Shown here in pieces: positions 56,901 through 64,000 of a stretch of 64,000 nucleotides of DNA. The position numbers and the translations under genes were made by a program. The stretch covers positions 1 through 64,000 of the forward strand of contig JAGXKW010000008.1 of the NCBI GenBank assembly GCA_018334995.1, in the 5' to 3' direction. Each line of letters starts with the position of its first letter. The first letter of the stretch is position 1. This DNA comes from Wenzhouxiangellaceae bacterium. GTDB lineage: Bacteria; Pseudomonadota; Gammaproteobacteria; Xanthomonadales; Wenzhouxiangellaceae. The notes below the pieces were generated by a model that saw nothing but the letters and a program-made list of their open reading frames with translations, was not told the DNA's origin and searched no databases.

Positions 56901-56972
56901 GGCCAGCAGGAGAAAGAACAGCGTGACCGAGCGCTGGTTGACCGCAACGCGCGAGAGATTGGGAATGCTCAT
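53919..56972 (-). CDS. RND efflux transporter permease (AcrB/HAE-like)
   Basis: 1017 aa; GVVMAPGTNGLELGDRL, GLLVDDAIIAIEMM, LIGLAGILMRNTLIL. Confidence 0.95.
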   Translation of the reverse strand: MSIPNLSRVAVNQRSVTLFFLLLAVLGGAYAFVSLGRAEDPSFTVRVLVVSAEWPGATVQEMEDQVVDRLEKKIQEVENLYRIETSIRPGRADLQVEFHDYTPSEKLPELFYEVRKRMWDEQPRMPQGVIGPNVNDDFSDVFFSLMALTAPGMPMRDLTRRAEDIRDRLKRVEGVQKAVLQGEREQRVFVEFDNAELVNLGIAPQQIFDAIEAHNALAPSGQVDTAGPRVYLRVDTDVSELDELRAIPIRAGDRLLRLGDIATVRHGYEEPPSFMIRADGDDALVLGVVMAPGTNGLELGDRLTDFVERERASLPLGMELEVLTNQAEAIAQAVNLFQVKFLIAVLVVMGVSFLAIGFRAGLIVGIAVPVTLGLTFLLMQAVGMNLDRITLGALIIALGLLVDDAIIAIEMMLVKMEAGLKRVDAAAFAWRATAAPMLFGTLVTAAGFVPIGFAQSGVGEYAGNIFWVLAFALLISWIVAVTFTPYLGVMLLPEASDGEHDDREAGAAYRTPLYVRLRSLIEWCVRRRVVVVSATVGLLLLAMAGMAGPVAKQFFPGSDRPEVLVSIFLPQGSSIRLTDRAARKVESAIEGMDGVRSLSTFVGAGAPRFFISANPEQPDPAFAKIVAVTDDEHARDRVMQAVQRRIDDGAFPEARVRVSQLLYGPPVIWPVEFRVIGEDQQKLRELGYRLRDLMAGHPNIVDPHLEWDERAPAAFLNMDVERLRLIGLTPREVAEQLEYQSHGLAVAEIRQDIRTVQLMVRGRREAGPIDPMGLELKTEDGRKVSLSQLGELEMRFEEPVTWRYNRQPFVALQADIAGAQPNDVTNELWADMADLRASLPDGYRIDIGGSMEQSGKADASIQKLMPLMVALMLIFIMLQMRSFSGMFMVVATAPLGLVGAVLALLVFGQPFGFVALLGLIGLAGILMRNTLILTQQVSDNLADGQAPFEAIVEAAVRRARPVVLTAMAAALAFVPLTLDSFWGPLAYVLIGGVLVGTAITLLFVPALYALWMRPSKD

Positions 56973-56976
56973 CGCC

Positions 56977-58071
56977 CTACTCGAGCTCGCGCACGGCCAT
57001 GCCCGACTGAAGCAGATGGGTGCCCAGCGCGATCACCGGCGTACCCGGTCCCAGCACATCGCCCGCATCGCCGTCCGGACCGGCGTCAGAGTCCGGGTCG
57101 GCCAGAATCCTCGCGTTTTCGGTGTCCATGTCCAGCAGCGTGACGCGCACCGGGCGGGCCTGGCCGGCGCGGATGATCCAGACCTGCGGCCCGTGCCCGC
57201 GCTCGTTGATCGCCCCGGCCGGCACCTCGAGCACGTCGCCGTCGACACCGTCGGTGTCCAGCGCGACCTTGACCACCTGGCCGAGCCGCGGCGACGGGTC
57301 TTCCGCGGCGATCGAATAGCGCGCCTTCCAGGTCCGGGTCACGTCGTCGGCGGCGCCCGCGGCTTCACGCAGCGAAAGCCCGCCGACCGCCCGCCCGTCC
57401 GCCACGATGTGCCCCGATTCGGGTACGCCGAAGCGCTCGGGCAGGAAGACCTCGACTTCTTTCTCGCCTTCCAGCGCAATCACGCCGACGGCCTGTCCGG
57501 CGGCGACCACCTGGCCGGGTTCGCCGGTCACCTCGATCAGCAAGCCCTCGCGGCCGGCGGCGAGCTCCGTATAGCCGAGCTGGTTTTCGGCCTGGTCCAG
57601 CCGGGCCTGCGCAGCCTGGACGCGCTCGCGCGCGCTTTTCTCGACCAGCTGCACGCGCTCGAAAACCTGGTCGCTGATGAAATCTCTCGCCAGCAGGTCG
57701 CGGTTGCGCCGGGTCTCGGCCCGGGCCGTTTCAAGCTCGGCGCGCGCCGCCTGGAACTCTGCGCGTGCGACGGCGACGGCCTGCTCGAAGTCCTGCGGAT
57801 CGAGCCGGAACAGCTCCTCGCCCGGGACCACGCGATCGCCGGCGTCGACACGGCGCTCCAGGATCCGGCCGCCGACCTGGAAACTGACCGGCGTTTCGTA
57901 ACGCGCACGCACCGTACCCGAAAGCCGCGCGCTGCCGATGTCGGCGACCTTTGCCCGGCTTGTCAGCACCGGCCTCGGTTCATCCTTCGACGGCGCGGCG
58001 TCTTCATCGGCGCATCCGGCAATAAATGCGGCAATAAAAAGGACCGGCAGGGGCAGCACGATGCGCTTCAT
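56977..58071 (-). CDS. RND efflux periplasmic adaptor (MFP)
   Basis: Lipoprotein signal MKRIVLPLPVLFIAAFIAGC; GTVRARYETPVSFQVGGRILERRVDAGDRVVPGEELFRLD. Confidence 0.93.
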   Translation of the reverse strand: MKRIVLPLPVLFIAAFIAGCADEDAAPSKDEPRPVLTSRAKVADIGSARLSGTVRARYETPVSFQVGGRILERRVDAGDRVVPGEELFRLDPQDFEQAVAVARAEFQAARAELETARAETRRNRDLLARDFISDQVFERVQLVEKSARERVQAAQARLDQAENQLGYTELAAGREGLLIEVTGEPGQVVAAGQAVGVIALEGEKEVEVFLPERFGVPESGHIVADGRAVGGLSLREAAGAADDVTRTWKARYSIAAEDPSPRLGQVVKVALDTDGVDGDVLEVPAGAINERGHGPQVWIIRAGQARPVRVTLLDMDTENARILADPDSDAGPDGDAGDVLGPGTPVIALGTHLLQSGMAVRELE

Positions 58072-58109
58072 GGAACTGGATCCGGCTTGTTTGTGAACGG
58101 GAGCGTATC

Positions 58110-58123
58110 GTATTCGAATATAC
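58110..58123. promoter_or_regulatory. Candidate TetR operator core in the divergent region
   Basis: GTATTCGAATATAC containing the perfect palindrome TATTCGAATA, between the adaptor and TetR starts. Confidence 0.35.
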
Positions 58124-58130
58124 TCCGCCG

Positions 58131-58754
58131 ATGGTGAAGACAAGCCCCGGCAGGCCCATCGACGTCAACAAGGACCGCGACATTCTCGCCGCCGGCCGGG
58201 CCCTGCTTTTCGAACACGGACCGCAGGCGGTGACCATGGAGGCGGTTGCGCGCACGGCCGGCGTGGCCAAGCCCACCTTGTACAGGCGCTACGCCAACCG
58301 CGACGAATTGCTGGCCGCCGTGGCGATGAACGAATCCGAGTCCATGGCCGGGCGCTTCAGCATGACGCCCGGCAACATCGACGACCTCCGGCAGGCCCTG
58401 GTCGATTTCGGCTGCGACCTGACGCGCTTCCTGCTCAGCCGCGAGCACATCCGCTTCATTCATGCCCTCGGTGCATCGACGGGGCTGCCCCAGGAAAGCC
58501 GCGAATCCATCTTCCGGCACGGCCCGCTGGCGACCCGCGACCGGCTGGCCGACTGGCTCGGCAAGGCGGCCGGCGCCGGGCTGCTGCGCTGCCCACATCC
58601 GGCCGGCAGCGCCGAGAAATTCCTCGGAATGCTGATGGGACTGGACCTGGTGCGTACGCTGTATCACGTCCCGATGCCGCGCGACGTCGGCGCCCTGAAT
58701 GCGCATGTGCAAACCAGCGTGGACGACTTCCTGGCGCTGCATCGGCGAGTATGA
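58131..58754 (+). CDS. TetR/AcrR family transcriptional regulator
   Basis: 207 aa; ILAAGRALLFEHGPQAVTMEAVARTAGVAKPTLYRRYANRDELLAAV HTH; divergent from the RND operon. Confidence 0.94.
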   Translation: MVKTSPGRPIDVNKDRDILAAGRALLFEHGPQAVTMEAVARTAGVAKPTLYRRYANRDELLAAVAMNESESMAGRFSMTPGNIDDLRQALVDFGCDLTRFLLSREHIRFIHALGASTGLPQESRESIFRHGPLATRDRLADWLGKAAGAGLLRCPHPAGSAEKFLGMLMGLDLVRTLYHVPMPRDVGALNAHVQTSVDDFLALHRRV

Positions 58755-58793
58755 ACGGCCGTATCGACAGCGGTACGGTACAGACGGCGCTGC
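58670..58793 (+). repeat. Left copy of an imperfect direct repeat (TetR 3' end plus degenerate ClC 5' end)
   Basis: 58670-58754 aligns with 62312-62395 at roughly 82% (14 mismatches, 1 gap over 85 nt by eye); homology resumes at 58763-58793. Confidence 0.75.
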
Positions 58794-58864
58794 AGACCCG
58801 GGCACAGATCCGACTCGAATGAATGGGACGCCTGCCGCACCGAACGGCCCGGCAGGAAGAATGC

Positions 58865-61800
58865 TTACGCAGACATCATCGCTTCGATTTCTTCGGGGAT
58901 GACGGGCCTGCTGAACAGATAACCCTGCACGAACGCGCAACCTTCCTCGATCAGCACCTCGAGCTGCGCCTCGGTCTCCACGCCCTCGGCAACCACCTTC
59001 ATGCCAAGCGCCTGCCCGAGCCGCAACGCCGACACCACCAGTTGGCGCTGGCGTTGATCGCTGTCGAGCCTGCCGATGAAACTGCGATCGATCTTCAGGC
59101 TCGTGAACGGATGATCGCGCAGATAGCTCAGCGATGCGTAACCGGTGCCGAAGTCATCCATCACGATTCCGATGCCGCCGCGTCGAAGCGTCCTGAGCGC
59201 ATGTTCGACTTCGCGCCTCCCGGGCAACAACAGACCCTCGGTAACCTCGATCTCCAGTGCGCCGTTCGAAAGGCCGGCGCTCTGCATCGCCGCGATGATT
59301 CTTTCGGCCAGCCTCGGCTCCCGGAACTGCCGGGGGGAAACGTTGATCGACACGCAGAAATCGCTTGCCACCCGATTGCGCCAGTCGACAACCTGCGCAA
59401 TGACTTCATCGATCACGAAATCGCCCAGTTCCTCGATCAATCCGCTTTGCTCGGCAACCCGGATGAATTCATCCGGGAGGACTTCGCCAAGCGCCGGATG
59501 CCGCCAGCGCAACAACGCCTCGGCACCCACGCAGGTTCGATCCTCCAGCCGGATCACGGGCTGATATTTCAGATACAGCTCCCGTCGGGCAACCGCACCG
59601 CGCAATGCCTCTTCCAGCGCCAGCTGGCGCTCGACCGCTTCATTCATCGAGCGCGTGAAGAACTGATACCCGTCACGTCCCTTGCTTTTGGCGTGATACA
59701 TCGCGGTATCGGCATTGCGCAACAGATCATGCGCCGTCGTGCCGTCGTGCGGAGACAGCGCAATGCCGATGCTGGTGGTCAGAATGAATTCACGATCATC
59801 GACCACCAGGGCCTGCTTGAACGCGTCGACGATCTTGCTGGTCGAGCCTATGATGTCGGAGACGTGCTCGAAATCGTCGAGGACGATGACGAACTCGTCG
59901 CCGCCGATACGCGAAACCGTATCCTGGGCGCGAAACAGCGACTGTAGCCGCGAAGCGGCATCCACCAGGGTGCGATCCCCTGCGTCGTGACCCAGCGTGT
60001 CGTTGACCTTCTTGAAATGGTCCAGGTCCAGGAACAGCACGGCCACCTGAGTACCGTTCCGGCGCGCACGCTTGAGCGCCTGCTGCAGCCGGTCAAGCAC
60101 CAGCACGCGATTCGGCATGCCGGTCAGGCTGTCGTAGTGGGCGAGATCGAAAAGTTTCTTTTCGGTTTCCTTGCGCTCGGTGATGTCCTGGGCAAACCCG
60201 CGCAGGCTCTTGCGACCATCTCCGAGATCCACCAGTTCGGCGTGCACCGCAACCCAACGCGCTTCGCCATTGTCGGGACGCACGATGCGATGCTCGACGT
60301 TGTAGGAATGACCGTGCTTCACCGTTGAATTCAGCGCATCGACGACGTCCCGGCGTTCTGCTTCCGGGGTCAGCTGCAACACCTGCTCGCGGGTCAGCGG
60401 ACCGTAGCCGCAGCCGGCAACCCGTCGCCATTCGGTGGAGGCCGTGAATTCCTCGGTACCGACCACCCACTCCCAGCTGCCCATGCCGGCCAGGGCCTCG
60501 GCGTGCGTGCGCAATGCCTCGCTCGCCCGCAGCCGGCGCGTCTTGTCACGCCGGTCCACGGCCATGCCGATGAGGTCGCCAAGCGCCTGCAGCAGTGCGG
60601 CTTCCTCGCCACTCCAGTCACGCCTGGCCAGCACCGAATCGAAGCCGATCAGACCGACCAGCTCATCATCGGCAAAAATCGGCAAGGCCATCAGCGACTG
60701 GATATTCCCGACGGCGAACAACGTTTTTTCGGCGGCCCATTCTTCACCCAGAGCCTGGATGTCCGGCAGAACGGCCCGCTGCTTGCGCTTGAGCTTCTCC
60801 AGCAACCGGGGAATGGTCGTGGATGGCACGTCCTGCAGGTCGTCACGTTCGCTGGAAATCCCAGCGGCCACCCATTCATGCGTATTGCTGTAGAAAGCCA
60901 GGTCCGGCGTGAACCAGATGAGGTAGGCACGATCGGCCCTGCAGCAGCTGCCCACCTTTTCGAGCGTCGAGTAAAGCGCATCGTCGATATCGGCTTCATC
61001 GGCCTCGAACAGCATGCGCGAAACTTCCACCATGAGTCGCTGGAGCCCCGACACGTACTCCAGATCGCGCTGAATGGTCTTGAGCTCGCTGATATCGATC
61101 ATCACGCCGACGAGCTTTTGCGGCTTGCCGTCGATGACGACAATATTGACGACGTCACGCAGCCATACGGTCCTGCCTTCGGCATCGATCATGCGGTAGT
61201 CGAAGCTGTGCCTGCGTCGGTCGCGTACGGCCCGGCGACAGAATTCGACCGCCCATTCCCGATCATCCGGATGAATGTGGCGCGGCCAGAAATCCGGCTC
61301 GCTGGTCCACTGCTCCGGCGAATAACCCAGCAACTTCTTCGATTCCGGGCTCACGTATCGAAATTCCAGGGTGTCCGGATCGCCCTCCCAGATGATGGCC
61401 GTGGTCGATTCGACCAGCGACTGGTAATGCTGCTGCTGCCGTTGCAATTCCTTCGCCTTGTCGGCCTGTGCGATGCGCCCGCGGATGTGCTCTTCGGTCC
61501 TGTTCGCAAGCTGTCGGCTCATTACGAGCAAAGCGGCGACATAGATCACGATGAGCAGGGCGGTGGTATTGGACAGCGGGGTCTCCAGCAGCCAGAACCG
61601 CAGCGCGAAAGGCAGCAGGGCCGGCAGCAGAAACAGCCATGCGCATTGCCAGCGCGATGCAACGTTCACCACCCCGCCGGCGCCAAGACCGGCGACCAAG
61701 AAGGTCAACAAGGCCTGGTGGCCGGACGTGCCGCTGTCGAAGAAGACCCAGGCGCTGCTGCCCCACAGGATGCCCGAAAGCAGGGTCAGGGTGCGGTAAC

Positions 61801-62077
61801 GGACGTACCATTTGAGACTGGCTTCGGGCAGGCCGAACTCGTTTTGGTATGCCCTGAAAAGCAGCATACGGCTTCCGGCAATCACGGCGAAAGCGATCAG
61901 CCATCCCAGCAATATCGGCTCGGCGACCAGGCCCCAGTGGGTTACGCACAGCACCACCGCCAGCAGTGCGGTGATGACCAGAGTGCCGGGCAGCGAGCCG
62001 TAAAGATGACGATTCTGCTCGGCCAGTACCCGATATGCGTGTTCTTGTTCGTTATGATGCTTTTCCATTTTGGACAC
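58865..62077 (-). CDS. Membrane PAS/GAF/GGDEF/EAL sensor, c-di-GMP turnover
   Basis: 1070 aa; N-terminal TM region, two PAS regions, GAF, RAQDTVSRIGGDEF, EALLRWRHP, DDFGTGYASLSYL. Confidence 0.94.
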   Translation of the reverse strand: MSKMEKHHNEQEHAYRVLAEQNRHLYGSLPGTLVITALLAVVLCVTHWGLVAEPILLGWLIAFAVIAGSRMLLFRAYQNEFGLPEASLKWYVRYRTLTLLSGILWGSSAWVFFDSGTSGHQALLTFLVAGLGAGGVVNVASRWQCAWLFLLPALLPFALRFWLLETPLSNTTALLIVIYVAALLVMSRQLANRTEEHIRGRIAQADKAKELQRQQQHYQSLVESTTAIIWEGDPDTLEFRYVSPESKKLLGYSPEQWTSEPDFWPRHIHPDDREWAVEFCRRAVRDRRRHSFDYRMIDAEGRTVWLRDVVNIVVIDGKPQKLVGVMIDISELKTIQRDLEYVSGLQRLMVEVSRMLFEADEADIDDALYSTLEKVGSCCRADRAYLIWFTPDLAFYSNTHEWVAAGISSERDDLQDVPSTTIPRLLEKLKRKQRAVLPDIQALGEEWAAEKTLFAVGNIQSLMALPIFADDELVGLIGFDSVLARRDWSGEEAALLQALGDLIGMAVDRRDKTRRLRASEALRTHAEALAGMGSWEWVVGTEEFTASTEWRRVAGCGYGPLTREQVLQLTPEAERRDVVDALNSTVKHGHSYNVEHRIVRPDNGEARWVAVHAELVDLGDGRKSLRGFAQDITERKETEKKLFDLAHYDSLTGMPNRVLVLDRLQQALKRARRNGTQVAVLFLDLDHFKKVNDTLGHDAGDRTLVDAASRLQSLFRAQDTVSRIGGDEFVIVLDDFEHVSDIIGSTSKIVDAFKQALVVDDREFILTTSIGIALSPHDGTTAHDLLRNADTAMYHAKSKGRDGYQFFTRSMNEAVERQLALEEALRGAVARRELYLKYQPVIRLEDRTCVGAEALLRWRHPALGEVLPDEFIRVAEQSGLIEELGDFVIDEVIAQVVDWRNRVASDFCVSINVSPRQFREPRLAERIIAAMQSAGLSNGALEIEVTEGLLLPGRREVEHALRTLRRGGIGIVMDDFGTGYASLSYLRDHPFTSLKIDRSFIGRLDSDQRQRQLVVSALRLGQALGMKVVAEGVETEAQLEVLIEEGCAFVQGYLFSRPVIPEEIEAMMSA

Positions 62078-62251
62078 GCAGCCAGCTTTTCCGGGCGCCG
62101 ATGCCCGCCATGCAGTTTAACGTGTTCACATGCGGCGGCCGGCAAACGCCGCGCATGGCGAATGCGGCAAGATTATTGGAAGGCTGCGCGAAGTGCAAAC
62201 CGCGCGGCTTCGCGCCCCGGACTGTGTTCAAAGGGCCGCTACAATGCGGTC

Positions 62252-62395
62252 ATGAATCTCCCTTCCGAGCGCCACCTCGAAGTCGCGATCATCGGTGCTG
62301 GATCCAGCGGGCCCGATGCCGCGCGGCGTCGACGCCCTGGGTACGCATCGCAAACCACCGTGGATGATTTCCCGACACTGCATCGGCAAGTCTGA
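62252..62395 (+). pseudogene. Chimeric remnant: FAD/NAD Rossmann N-terminus joined to a TetR C-terminal fragment
   Basis: MNLPSERHLEVAIIGAGSSG (GxGxxG) then PDAARRRRPGYASQTTVDDFPTLHRQV*; the tail matches TetR VQTSVDDFLALHRRV*. Confidence 0.65.
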
Positions 62396-62434
62396 CCGCG
62401 GAGATGGACGGCGGCACGGCAAAAACGGCATTGC
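62312..62434 (+). repeat. Right copy of an imperfect direct repeat (TetR C-terminal remnant plus start of ClC)
   Basis: See 58670-58793. Confidence 0.75.
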
Positions 62435-64000
62435 GGGCGGTCTCGCTGCCGCTGATTGCCGGCGTGCTGGCCGCGCTGGCCGCTCAGCTGTTCGTTGCGC
62501 TGGTCCTGGCTCTCAACGACGTGCTGCTCATCACGCCGGCCCGACGGGCGGGATCGGCCGGCCCCAGTCTCGCCATTGCCACCATCCTGGTGCCGACGCT
62601 GGGCGGATTGCTGGTCGGGGGCTTGCGCCATTTCGCCGGCGCCCAGGTCGCGCGCGGCCCCGCCGACATCATTGCCGCAGTGCAAACACGCAGCGACGAA
62701 CTGTCCGCGCGCGCCGGTTGGCTCAGCGCATCCTCCAGCCTGGTCTCGCTGGGCTCGGGTGCGGCGGTCGGCGAATACGGACCGCTGGTGCACATCGGCG
62801 GCAGCCTGGGCGCCACGCTGGCACGCATTTTCCGCAGCGATGTCACCACGATCAACATCACGATCGCGTGCGGCGTGGCCTCGGCCATCGCCACGGTCTT
62901 CAATGCGCCGATCGCCGGCATCCTTTTTGCCCACGAGATCATCCTCAGGCATTTCGCCCCGCGTGCTTTCGCGCCGGTGGCGCTGGCTTCGATCATCGGC
63001 TACATCCTGGCCAATGCGTTGAGCGTCCGCCGGCCGCTGCTGGCAGTCGAACAGGTCGGCCAGCCGCAGCTCTGGGAATTCGGCCTGTTCGTGCTGCTGG
63101 GCGTCGTCGGCGCAGGACTGGCCATTCTGTTCATGCAGGCCATCCTCGGCGCCGGAAAGGCGGCCGCGAAAATCCGGCGCTTCGAGCCGCTCAAACCTGC
63201 GCTTGCCGGGCTTGCACTTGGGCTGGCAGCGCTGGTGCTGCCCGAAATTCTGGGCATGGGTTTCGACCTGCTGAGGTCGGTCACCGCAGGCGAACTCATG
63301 CCGATCGGGGCCCTGGTCGCCATCATGGCAGCGCGCCTGCTGGCCACGGCGATGTGCCTTGGTATGGGTTTTACGGGCGGGGTGTTCAGTCCAGCCCTTG
63401 TCATCGGCAGCCTGCTCGGCGCGATATTCGGTCTTGGCATGAGTCAGGGGCTGGGATTGCCGGTGACCGATTCGGCCGTCTATGCGATCTGCGGCATGGT
63501 GGCGGTCACCGCGCCGGTGATCGGCGCACCGGTCACGGCGGTCGTCATCGTGATGGAATTGACCGGCAGTTATACGCTTACGCTCGCGGCGCTTGCCAGT
63601 GTGGCGATCTCGAACTCGATGGTGTCGCGCCTTTTCGGACGCTGCCTGTTCGACCGCCAGCTGCGACAGCGGAGAATCGACTTGTCGGCGGGTCGAACCA
63701 AGGCCATTCTCGAATCGCGCGACATCGCTCCGCTGGTCAGCGCCAACCTGGCTGTCGTCAGTCAGGACGCGACCGTGGCGCAGGCCGAAAAGGCCATGGT
63801 CGACAAGCATCTCGACCAGGTTTTTCTGATCGACGGCAACGGCCTCTACCAGGGCAGTGTCCAGCTCAAGGACGTTTTTTCCGGCGTGCCGGAACAGGCT
63901 GCAATCGAGCTGCGCAATCGCAACGACGTGGTGATGCTCGAACACCTCAACATCTGGCGCGCAATGCAGCGACTCAAGCGTTTCGACGGCGAAAGCGTCG
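62404..64000 (+). CDS. ClC-family chloride channel/antiporter with CBS region (partial, runs off right edge)
   Basis: MDGGTAKTALRAVSLPLIAGVLAAL...; GSGAAVGEYGPLVHIGGSLGA; FTGGVFSPALVIGSLLGAIFG; C-terminal CBS-like segment; no stop before 64000, absent from the ORF track. Confidence 0.92.
   Translation, partial: MDGGTAKTALRAVSLPLIAGVLAALAAQLFVALVLALNDVLLITPARRAGSAGPSLAIATILVPTLGGLLVGGLRHFAGAQVARGPADIIAAVQTRSDELSARAGWLSASSSLVSLGSGAAVGEYGPLVHIGGSLGATLARIFRSDVTTINITIACGVASAIATVFNAPIAGILFAHEIILRHFAPRAFAPVALASIIGYILANALSVRRPLLAVEQVGQPQLWEFGLFVLLGVVGAGLAILFMQAILGAGKAAAKIRRFEPLKPALAGLALGLAALVLPEILGMGFDLLRSVTAGELMPIGALVAIMAARLLATAMCLGMGFTGGVFSPALVIGSLLGAIFGLGMSQGLGLPVTDSAVYAICGMVAVTAPVIGAPVTAVVIVMELTGSYTLTLAALASVAISNSMVSRLFGRCLFDRQLRQRRIDLSAGRTKAILESRDIAPLVSANLAVVSQDATVAQAEKAMVDKHLDQVFLIDGNGLYQGSVQLKDVFSGVPEQAAIELRNRNDVVMLEHLNIWRAMQRLKRFDGESV

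Noticed and set aside
62239-63945. 568-aa minus-strand ORF at the right end
   Set aside because: Antisense of the ClC channel gene, which is missing from the ORF track only because it runs off the window
1-64000. CRISPR arrays, prophage, IS elements or plasmid genes
   Set aside because: No regular spacer/repeat array and no transposase, integrase, phage structural or Cas motifs in the translated ORFs

Overview
High-GC bacterial chromosomal window, probably gammaproteobacterial (Wenzhouxiangella/Lysobacterales-like; inferred from gene content only). It is mostly densely packed core genes on both strands. I found no CRISPR array, rRNA, prophage or transposase, and one tRNA (Arg-CCG, minus strand). 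Main blocks: PhzF-like, cold-shock protein; deoC-deoA-cdd and DUF2891; a K+ module (RCK channel, small membrane protein, KtrA/TrkA, KtrB/TrkH); TonB receptor; CNNM/CorC-like protein; diguanylate cyclase; proteorhodopsin with Blh carotene dioxygenase; isoaspartyl peptidase; metK-ahcY-metF; cardiolipin synthase; NnrU; a BLUF photoreceptor divergent from a non-canonical Mrp-type Na+/H+ antiporter operon with three separate antiporter-like subunits; Rieske protein; wHTH-TPR regulator; hemW-rdgB-rph; ridA; 2OG-Fe(II) oxygenase; spoT-rpoZ-gmk-yicC; recG; phaC-fabG-phaR-phasin; PLD protein; RND efflux with divergent TetR; a PAS/GAF/GGDEF/EAL protein; and a partial ClC channel at the right edge. The best unexpected signals are: (1) an imperfect duplication of the TetR 3' end plus ClC 5' start on both sides of the GGDEF-EAL gene, including a chimeric remnant ORF; (2) in-frame insertion of a dispersed palindromic repeat into hemW; (3) recurring 12-bp and 7-bp tandem repeat families; (4) the light-sensing/light-harvesting genes beside ion-transport operons; (5) paired PhaR-like operators upstream of the phasin gene. 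All product calls come from reading translated motifs; no database search was run.
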